62,663 nucleotides of DNA from an uncultured Faecalibacterium sp. (lineage in GTDB: Bacteria; Bacillota; Clostridia; Oscillospirales; Ruminococcaceae). A program made the translations under genes and the position numbers. Shown in pieces: positions 57,728-62,663 of this stretch. Each line of letters begins with the position of its first letter. Positions within the stretch are counted from its first letter, which is position 1. The notes beneath the pieces were generated by a model. That model saw nothing but the letters and a program-made list of their open reading frames with translations. It ran no database searches and was not told where the DNA came from. The DNA lies in assembly GCA_934533135.1 (NCBI GenBank), contig CAKTBG010000015.1, forward strand, positions 1 to 62,663, given 5' to 3'.

Positions 57728-57769
57728 CGTTTTTCTTCCTCCTGTGTGTTCCGGTACGGAGGCAAGAAA

Positions 57770-57910
57770 AAAGAGACCCCTGCCACAGTACCTTGTCTGT
57801 GACAAAAGTCTCAAGCGAACACATGACATCGGGCATTTCTGCCGTGATGACGCTGCCATGCAGCAGCTTTTCGCGTCCAAAACCGAAAAGCTGCCCTTTA
57901 CTCCCTTTTA
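57770..57910 (-). ncRNA. yybP-ykoY-like (Mn2+) riboswitch with transcription terminator
   Basis: Leader RNA on the minus strand. P1 is AAAAG with CTTTT; after the first strand comes GGAGTAA (the conserved L1), then a strong P2 hairpin GCAGCTTTTCG/CGAAAAGCTGC, then P3 GCATG/CATGT enclosing the conserved GCGTCATCACGG and a GGCA/TGCC tip, then TTGAGACTTTTGTC. These match the Mn2+-sensing yybP-ykoY layout as I know it; P4 looks short. GAGACTTTTGTCACAG is also the 5' arm of a terminator ending GGGTCTC-TTTTTT, so metal binding (P1 formed) should prevent termination and turn the gene on. Confidence 0.65.
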
Positions 57911-57918
57911 TCGGAAAC

Positions 57919-57947
57919 ATTAAATCAGAATCCAAGAGAGCTGTCAA
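57919..57947 (-). promoter_or_regulatory. Promoter of the OadB-like operon
   Basis: Minus strand TTGACA (57942-57947), 17-base spacer, TTTAAT (57919-57924). Confidence 0.82.
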
Positions 57948-58011
57948 GCAAAATGCAAAAATCTTTTCCGGTTCTTATCCGGCGATGCTCCGGCAGGGTG
58001 GGGAAGCTGCC

Positions 58012-58866
58012 TTATACGCCCGAATAGGCGGAGAAGCCACCGTCTACGGGCAGGCAGATGCCGGTGATGAAACCGGCTGCGTCGTTGTTCAGCAGGAACA
58101 GCAGCGCGCCCACAAGGTCTTTTTCGCTGTCGCCGAAACGCCCCATCGGGGTGGCGGCAAGGATCTTTTTGGTGCGGTCGGTGGGGGTGCCGTCCTCGTG
58201 GAAGAGCAGACGGGCGTTCTGCTCGCTGGCAAAAAAGCCCGGGGCAATGGCGTTGACCCGGATGCCCACTTTGCTGAAATGGACGGCCAGCCATTGGGTG
58301 AAGTTGGTGACGGCGGCTTTGGAGCCGGAGTAAGCGGGGATCTTGGTGAGGGGCAGATAGGCGTTCATGCTGGAAATGTTCAGGATATTGCATCCCGGGC
58401 GGCCCACCATCTGCCGGGCAAAGGCCTGCGTCGGCAGCAGCGTGCCGATGAAGTTCAGGTTGAACACCATCTCCACGCCGCTTTCGTCCAGATCAAAGAA
58501 GGTGACGGTGTCGCTTTCCAGATCGCCCATCTCAAAATATTCCTTGTCGGTGTTGGCGCGGGCATTGTTGCCGCCGGCACCGTTCACAAGGATATCGCAG
58601 GGGCCGAGGTCGGCCAGCACATCCTCGGCCACCTGCAGGCAGTTGGCCTTGTTCATCACGTTGCAGGTATAGCCCTTGGCGGTGCCGCCCTCGGCTTCGA
58701 TCTCGTCTGTCAGTGCCTTCAGTTTGTCCATATTGCGGCCCAGCAGTGCCACCTTTGCACCGGCGCGTGCCAGAGCCTTGGCAAAAAGGGAGCAAAGCGT
58801 GCCGCTTGCTCCGGTCACGACGGCCACCTTGCCGGTCAGATCGGTGTTCAATACGTTCTTTTCCAT
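58012..58866 (-). CDS. SDR family oxidoreductase (mannonate/fructuronate reductase-like)
   Basis: A 284-residue short-chain dehydrogenase. The cofactor loop VVTGASGTLCSLFAKAL (TGxxxGxG with a Leu change), NGAGGNN, catalytic Ser in NISSM and YSGSK (Tyr-x-x-x-Lys) are all present. The insert ARANTDKEYFEMGDLESDTVTFFDLD resembles the SDR-type D-mannonate oxidoreductases (YjmF/UxuB) of Firmicutes, so hexuronate metabolism is the best guess. No uxuA or uxaC is adjacent. ATG 58866 follows GGAGGATC. Confidence 0.82.
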   Translation of the reverse strand: MEKNVLNTDLTGKVAVVTGASGTLCSLFAKALARAGAKVALLGRNMDKLKALTDEIEAEGGTAKGYTCNVMNKANCLQVAEDVLADLGPCDILVNGAGGNNARANTDKEYFEMGDLESDTVTFFDLDESGVEMVFNLNFIGTLLPTQAFARQMVGRPGCNILNISSMNAYLPLTKIPAYSGSKAAVTNFTQWLAVHFSKVGIRVNAIAPGFFASEQNARLLFHEDGTPTDRTKKILAATPMGRFGDSEKDLVGALLFLLNNDAAGFITGICLPVDGGFSAYSGV

Positions 58867-58883
58867 GAAGATCCTCCGTTTGC

Positions 58884-58912
58884 GGATGTTGTGCGCGTTC
58901 CTTGACTTGCAA
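58884..58912 (+). other. Partial match to the conserved tail of the two-hairpin leader element
   Basis: GGATGTTG through CCTTGACTTGCAA matches the 3' tail of the elements at 16532 and 60495 at about 21 of 29 positions. The hairpins are missing, and it lies antisense to the SDR ribosome-site region. It may be a decayed copy or chance. Confidence 0.3.
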
Positions 58913-59087
58913 TGGTAGTATATCAGATTTCCCGGACTTCGGCTAGAACAGTTTTGTGAAATCAGGGAGGATTTCGTGATTTTGCGCAGACCTGCGGCAA
59001 GGCTCCCTCTTGCCAAATCCGGGATCCGTACTATAATGGGGATGTCTGCAGCGATGCAGAGCCATCGGTTGGAAGCAATGCCAAAGG

Positions 59088-59116
59088 GGTCTGCCCCGGA
59101 TGACCGGGGGCAGACC
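59088..59116 (-). terminator. Hairpin after the small gene at 59137, possible terminator
   Basis: Stem GGTCTGCCCCGG/CCGGGGGCAGACC (near perfect, loop ATGA). The downstream minus-strand T content is weak (CCTTTGG). Confidence 0.5.
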
Positions 59117-59136
59117 TCTGCCCTCGGCGGGGATCT

Positions 59137-59331
59137 TCAGTTGATGTAGCCGCGGTCCTGAGTCACGAGCCAATCTTCGCACAGCCGCTGGGCTTCGTCC
59201 TTCGAGCGGCAGGTGCAGTTGAACAGTCTCCCGTGCAGAGAGCAATAGGTGTAGCGTACTTTCGGGACGCCGTCGGCATCCCGAAAACTGATACAGCGTT
59301 CTTCACCGGGAAACAGAGAAATCGAATCCAC
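59137..59331 (-). CDS. Small conserved-looking protein of unknown function
   Basis: A 64-residue soluble protein starting at GTG 59331, ten bases after AAGGAG. It has three cysteines (RCISF, TYCSLHG, NCTCRS) and a basic-acidic mix (DGVPKVRYTYCSLHGRLFNCTCRS), then a helix. Its strand-like pattern recalls small Clostridia 'DUF' proteins that bind near tRNA or metals, but I cannot name a family. A promoter with TACAAT about 50 bases upstream (CATGG-TACAAT at 59384-59395) supports expression. Confidence 0.6.
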   Translation of the reverse strand: MDSISLFPGEERCISFRDADGVPKVRYTYCSLHGRLFNCTCRSKDEAQRLCEDWLVTQDRGYIN

Positions 59332-59517
59332 GTACAGCAGCTCCTTTAAAATCGTTTTTGTGCGGGCAGCACAACGTTTGCTATTGTACCATGTCCGGTG
59401 CAAAAAGACCATTGATGTTTTGACCAAAGAAACGGCTGAAAATTCTCCGTTCCGGCGGGGCAGGATGCCGAGAGCCTGCCCCGGGGCGGGGGAACGCCTG
59501 CAAGAGAGGGGATCCGG

Positions 59518-60414
59518 ATGAAGCGAAACGCTGTTTTTCATCTGCCCGGTCTGTTCGAGTTTTACGAGCTGTACCGGCTGTTTCTGCCGCTGTTCCGGGA
59601 ACATCGGGAGTATTTTTACGAGGGGTGGGAGATCGGCTCGATCTACGGCGCACCGGCAGACTGCATCTGGGGCGGCGGGCGTGCCGGGTTCGGCGACCAA
59701 CGCCCGCAGGAGGTGCTGGCTCTGCTGCGGGAGTACGGCATCTCGGCTCGGCTGACCTTCAGCAATTCGCTGCTCCGGGAGGAGCATCTTGCCGACCGCA
59801 GATGCAACGCCCTCTGTGCGATGCTGGAAGAGGGCGATGTGCCGAATGGCGTGATCGTCCACTCGGATCTTCTGCTGGACTACCTGAAAACGCGGTACCC
59901 AAAGCTCTATTTCGTTTCTTCCACGACGAAAGTGCTGACCGGGTTCGACCAGCTGGAAGCCGAATTGAACCGGCCGGAGTTCCGGTATGTCGTGCCGGAT
60001 TTCCGGCTGAATCATGGCTTTGCAAGGCTGGAAGCACTTTCGCAGGCGCAGAAGGACAAGGTGGAGTTTCTCTGCAACGAGTGCTGCTGGACGGGCTGCA
60101 CGAGCCGGAAACGCTGCTACGAGACCGTCAGCCGCAAAAATCTCGGCGAGCCCTGCCCGGAGCACCGCTGCACCGCCCCGGATGCCGAGGAAGGGTATCG
60201 CTTTTCCAAGGCGATGGAAAACCCGAGCTTCATCGGGGTGCGGGATATTGCGGAAACGTATCTGCCGATGGGCTTTTCCAATTTCAAGATCGAGGGGCGG
60301 GGTCTTGGCAGTGCGATGGTGCTGGAATTTCTGCTCCATTACCTGACCCGGCCTGCGTACCAGATCCATGTCCGGGAAGCGATCTACCTTGATGCGATGC
60401 TGGATCTGTTCTGA
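59518..60414 (+). CDS. U32-peptidase-like/TIM-barrel protein of unknown function
   Basis: A 298-residue protein whose N-terminal part has the barrel pattern seen in U32 peptidase-like and YhbU/UbiV-type proteins (GSIYGAPADCIWGGGR, GVIVHSDLLLDYL, YFVSSTTKVLT, YVVPDFRLNHGF). A cysteine-rich stretch (LCNECCWTGCTSRKRCYE...CPEHRC) near 195-230 could bind an Fe-S cluster, as in RlhA/YhbU/UbiU relatives. The final part (SNFKIEGRGLGSAMVLEFLLHYL) matches the U32 end. RNA hydroxylation or cofactor modification is plausible; not proven. A start at 59518 has GAGAGGGG upstream. Confidence 0.6.
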   Translation: MKRNAVFHLPGLFEFYELYRLFLPLFREHREYFYEGWEIGSIYGAPADCIWGGGRAGFGDQRPQEVLALLREYGISARLTFSNSLLREEHLADRRCNALCAMLEEGDVPNGVIVHSDLLLDYLKTRYPKLYFVSSTTKVLTGFDQLEAELNRPEFRYVVPDFRLNHGFARLEALSQAQKDKVEFLCNECCWTGCTSRKRCYETVSRKNLGEPCPEHRCTAPDAEEGYRFSKAMENPSFIGVRDIAETYLPMGFSNFKIEGRGLGSAMVLEFLLHYLTRPAYQIHVREAIYLDAMLDLF

Positions 60415-60441
60415 TGGGAAAAGCCTCTTTTCTTTGGCAGA

Positions 60442-60459
60442 AAACGGTGTTATAATCGG
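60442..60459 (+). promoter_or_regulatory. Probable -10 of the nitroreductase gene
   Basis: GGTGTTATAATCGG contains a consensus TATAAT near 60452-60457, extended by TGT. The -35 (TTTTCT, 17 bases upstream) is poor. The transcript would include the two-hairpin element. Confidence 0.6.
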
Positions 60460-60494
60460 TGCAGAATACCATAGCAATTCAACTTTTTAATGCA

Positions 60495-60564
60495 ACAGCA
60501 ACAACGTTGAATTGCATATCGCAAATATGCTGTTTGAATGTTACACGAATTTCTTGACTTGCGA
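60495..60564 (+). ncRNA. Two-hairpin leader element, copy 2 (candidate cis-acting RNA)
   Basis: Matches 16532-16601 at 58 of 70 positions with no gaps. Hairpin one CAAC-AAC-GTTG and hairpin two GCATA...TATGC differ from copy 1 by compensatory changes. Upstream, a GCAATTCAAC segment can pair with GTTGAATTGC, a longer competing stem that copy 1 lacks. The element ends 22 bases before the nitroreductase start, with AGGGAGG between. Confidence 0.65.
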
Positions 60565-60585
60565 TAAAACAGGGAGGTTGAACTG

Positions 60586-61101
60586 ATGGAATTTACAAAT
60601 TTGATCGCAGAACGCTACTCCTGCAAAAATTTTGACGGCAGCAAGCCGGTGGACGCCGCCAAGCTGAACGCCATTCTGGAAGCGGGTCGTCTGGCACCGA
60701 CCGCCAAAAATCAGCAGGAGCAGAAGATCTATGTCGTCCAGTCCGAAGAAGGATTGCAGAAGATCGACGCTGCAACGCCCTGCCGGTACAGCGCACCGAT
60801 CTGCCTTGTGGTGGCCTTTGACCGCAATCACACCTTTACATACCCCGGCGGAAAACGGAACTCCGGCGTGGAAGATGCTAGCATCGTGGCGACCCACATG
60901 ATGCTGGCTGCCGCCAACGAGGGTGTGGACAGCTGCTGGCTCAATTTCTTTGACCCGGACAAGCTGGCCGAGGCACTGGAACTGCCCGAAAACGAAGAAG
61001 TGCTGATGATCCTCGATCTCGGCTATGCCGCCGAGGGCGTGGCACCGCTGCCCAACCACAATTCCAGAAAGCCGCTGTCGGAGACGGTGGCTTATCGGTA
61101 A
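60586..61101 (+). CDS. Nitroreductase family protein
   Basis: A 171-residue FMN-dependent oxidoreductase of the small nitroreductase group. MEFTNLIAERYSCKNFDG...AKLNAILEAGRLAPTAKNQQ is the FMN/phosphate start, ASIVATHMMLAAANEGVDSCWLNFF forms the dimer core, and NHNSRKPLSE is the FMN-closing tail. Substrate unknown (quinones or nitro compounds). GGGAGG precedes the ATG. The leader carries the structured element shared with the YfcE gene. Confidence 0.92.
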   Translation: MEFTNLIAERYSCKNFDGSKPVDAAKLNAILEAGRLAPTAKNQQEQKIYVVQSEEGLQKIDAATPCRYSAPICLVVAFDRNHTFTYPGGKRNSGVEDASIVATHMMLAAANEGVDSCWLNFFDPDKLAEALELPENEEVLMILDLGYAAEGVAPLPNHNSRKPLSETVAYR

Positions 61102-61127
61102 GCGAAGCCGCAGACCGAAAAACGGAG

Positions 61128-61172
61128 ACAGCACACCCGGATGCAGATCCTGCAGGGGTGTGCTGTTTTTTT
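61128..61172. terminator. Terminator of the nitroreductase gene
   Basis: Stem ACAGCACACCC/GGGTGTGCTGT followed by TTTTTTT. The AraC gene converges on it. Confidence 0.9.
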
Positions 61173-61285
61173 CGTATTGAGCGGATTGGAATTTGTGGGT
61201 CTGTTTCTTACGGTAGCCGCAGTCTCAGTACGGTCCACCGGAAGCGAGGTCGTACTGCCGCAGAAGCGTGGATCCATATTCTGCC

Positions 61286-62221
61286 CTATAACATCCCGAT
61301 GTGGGTGTATTCGGCCAGCTTTTTCTGCAGGATGGGATCGTCCGGTGCGAGGAAACGCCGTGTCATTCCGTCTACGACCCGATCAGGGGAAAGGCTGGCG
61401 CGGTACTCAGCCGGTGTGCGCTGCAGCGTGGCGCGGAACCGGGCGTTGAAGGTTTTGAGGTCGGCAAAGCCGTTCCGCAGGGCAATATCGGTCAGGTTGT
61501 CGTTGGTGATGGCAAGATCGTTCAGGGCGTGCTGGAACCGTACCCGGGTCAGGTATTCGTGAAAGTTGATGCCGACGATCTGCTTGAACAGGGTGGAGAC
61601 GTAGGTGCGGTTGTACTGGGCATAGTCAGCCAGATCTTCCAGCGTCAGCTTGGAGGCATAGTGTTCCTCCACATACTCCAGCAGCCGCCGGGCGATGGCG
61701 CGCCGCTCAAGATCCTCCGGCAGGGTGTTGAAGTTTTTTGGTTCGAACTGGGTGCAGAGATGGACGGTGAGCAGCTCGAGGGTGGCTTTGGCCGCAAGCT
61801 GGGCGTATGGCCCGCCCTGCTGTAAAATGCGGAACAGCTGGCTGGCGTAGAACCGGATGACCCGGTAGCGCGGCTCAGACCGGTCGGCATCGGTGGAACG
61901 GCAGGACGGGAACTGATACACAACCCCCTTTTTGACCAGCGGCTTGAACGCAGCGGCCGAAAAAAGCAGAACAAGGGCGCAGGTATCTGCTGCCTGCGTC
62001 ATGGAGGCATGACCGTTGCCGGGGGCAGTCAGGATCACGTCATCCTCGTGCAGCAGGCTGTTTTCGGAGCCGCGGCAGTAGGACTGCACGCCGTGGAGCA
62101 GGATGCTCAGTTCGTAGTCGTCTACGTGCCAGTGGTAGCGGTAATTCATGATGTTATGCGCAAAACAGCGGATGTGGATGTTCTCGCGCGGAAGGTCGAG
62201 TTCGTAGTTCGCGGAATCCAT
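61286..62221 (-). CDS. AraC family transcriptional regulator
   Basis: A 311-residue regulator with an N-terminal cupin sensor (about 15-110; HWHVDDYELSILLHG, with metal-ligand-like histidines) and two C-terminal helix-turn-helix units (about 205-295; LTLEDLADYAQYNRTYVSTLFKQ and LTDIALRNGFADLKTFNARFRATLQRTPAEYR). Such cupin-AraC proteins usually sense sugars or uronates and control a divergent operon, here the permease gene starting at 62628. The promoter at 62297-62325 is strong. Confidence 0.93.
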   Translation of the reverse strand: MDSANYELDLPRENIHIRCFAHNIMNYRYHWHVDDYELSILLHGVQSYCRGSENSLLHEDDVILTAPGNGHASMTQAADTCALVLLFSAAAFKPLVKKGVVYQFPSCRSTDADRSEPRYRVIRFYASQLFRILQQGGPYAQLAAKATLELLTVHLCTQFEPKNFNTLPEDLERRAIARRLLEYVEEHYASKLTLEDLADYAQYNRTYVSTLFKQIVGINFHEYLTRVRFQHALNDLAITNDNLTDIALRNGFADLKTFNARFRATLQRTPAEYRASLSPDRVVDGMTRRFLAPDDPILQKKLAEYTHIGML

Positions 62222-62296
62222 TTTTACACCTCAAATCCAAATATTTTCCCTATGGCAAAAATTCAGAAAAGCGTTTGCCTGAAACCCATTGACTTT

Positions 62297-62325
62297 AGCA
62301 TAATCCAAAAAACTTGTCGTGTCAA
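62297..62325 (-). promoter_or_regulatory. Promoter of the AraC gene
   Basis: Minus strand TTGACA (62320-62325), 17-base spacer, TATGCT (62297-62302). The 406-base gap from 62222 to 62627 is AT-rich and otherwise holds only the regulatory region of the divergent gene. Confidence 0.83.
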
Positions 62326-62627
62326 ATCGAATTTATGGATGAATGAGGGGAGTTTGAAAGAACTGTTTAGCAAAGTACACAAGCGCGGGAGCCGATATTT
62401 GACAAAATTTACAGGGAAAATGTTTGGATGCTTTTGAAGGCTTGCTTGCGATTTTTCTGTCAAAGATGGTGACAGCCCAATCGGAACTCGAAGAAAATCC
62501 ACAAATATTTGCAGCGACAAAATAAGAACTTTCTGTTAAGATAGAGCCACAACGAGCCCCTGCCCGGGCAGCAACGGACTTCAGTGTTGAGAAAAACGTG
62601 AAACAATAACGGAAAGGGAAAACACTT

Positions 62628-62663
62628 ATGAACACTCAAATGATCATCTGTATGGTGATCTTT
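62628..62663 (+). CDS. Start of a membrane transporter gene, cut by the window end
   Basis: Only twelve codons are present: MNTQMIICMVIF. A GGAAAGGGA site lies upstream. The hydrophobic start is like that of SLC13/DASS-type or GntP-type permeases, but this is weak evidence. The divergent AraC gene suggests that it is regulated and that it is a transporter. A weak TAAGAT -10 near 62538 with no -35 would fit activator-dependent expression. Confidence 0.4.
   Translation, partial: MNTQMIICMVIF

Noticed and set aside
1..62663. CRISPR array, tRNA or rRNA genes, tmRNA, prophage or conjugative genes
   Set aside because: Looked for direct-repeat arrays, cloverleaf signatures and phage or conjugation proteins; none seen. 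The palindromic repeats are dispersed, not arrayed.

Overview
The window looks like a chromosomal segment from a G+C-rich low-GC-lineage Firmicute (class Clostridia, Oscillospiraceae), and gene content, protein sequences and intergenic repeats best fit Faecalibacterium or a close relative. This assignment is from recognition of the sequence, not a search. Genes are densely packed on both strands. Nearly all is housekeeping and envelope biology; no complete mobile element, prophage, tRNA, rRNA operon or CRISPR array is visible.

Layout. 1-4.1 kb: probable right end of an IS200/IS605-type element, then a leftward operon nadE - NusG-II domain protein - LCP cell-wall ligase. 4.4-9.3 kb: rnpB (leftward) diverging from an RluA-type pseudouridine synthase, a LysM/G5/M23 wall hydrolase, then nucleoside salvage (deoD, cdd) and a BMP-type nucleoside-binding lipoprotein (9.5-10.7 kb). 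10.8-16.3 kb: an Rpn-type nuclease, a MATE exporter behind a leader terminator, and a leftward cpsC-cpsD-cpsB-lipoprotein operon (tyrosine phosphoregulation of polysaccharide export). 16.6-24.5 kb: YfcE phosphodiesterase, HMA metal-binding protein, ketopantoate-reductase-like protein, trkA-trkH, a higBA toxin-antitoxin pair, yifB/comM. 24.6-29.9 kb: phosphoglucomutase, ispDF fusion, cdaA-cdaR (c-di-AMP). 30-41 kb: FAD oxidoreductase, XpaC-like protein, recJ, rsh (ppGpp), dtd, MBL hydrolase, hemZ, uridine-kinase-like gene. 41-47.9 kb: mazG, then hup-rqcP-yabP-yabQ-divIC-yabR in the order known from spore formers, an RNA methyltransferase and a DUF5685-like pair. 48.2-51.6 kb: glmS with its GlcN6P ribozyme, a basic coiled-coil protein, and hsp20 behind a CIRCE operator. 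51.8-62.7 kb: a second ketopantoate-reductase-like gene, an AI-2E family permease, ppk, a stand-alone OadB-type membrane protein plus a 42-residue membrane peptide behind a probable Mn2+ (yybP-ykoY) riboswitch, an SDR, a U32-like protein, a nitroreductase, an AraC regulator and the start of a permease.

Structured RNA and regulation are unusually readable: RNase P RNA, glmS ribozyme, a yybP-ykoY-like aptamer fused to a terminator, a MATE leader attenuator, a CIRCE box, and over twenty sigma-A-type promoters, many with TTGCAA as the -35 and exact 17-base spacers. The most novel signals are (1) a 70-base leader element present before two unrelated genes (16532-16601 and 60495-60564) with two compensatory base-pair changes, (2) the pairing of a Mn2+-type riboswitch with an OadB-like protein and a tiny membrane peptide, and (3) a modular palindromic repeat family whose central block is flipped in one copy and which often begins at the base right after a stop codon.
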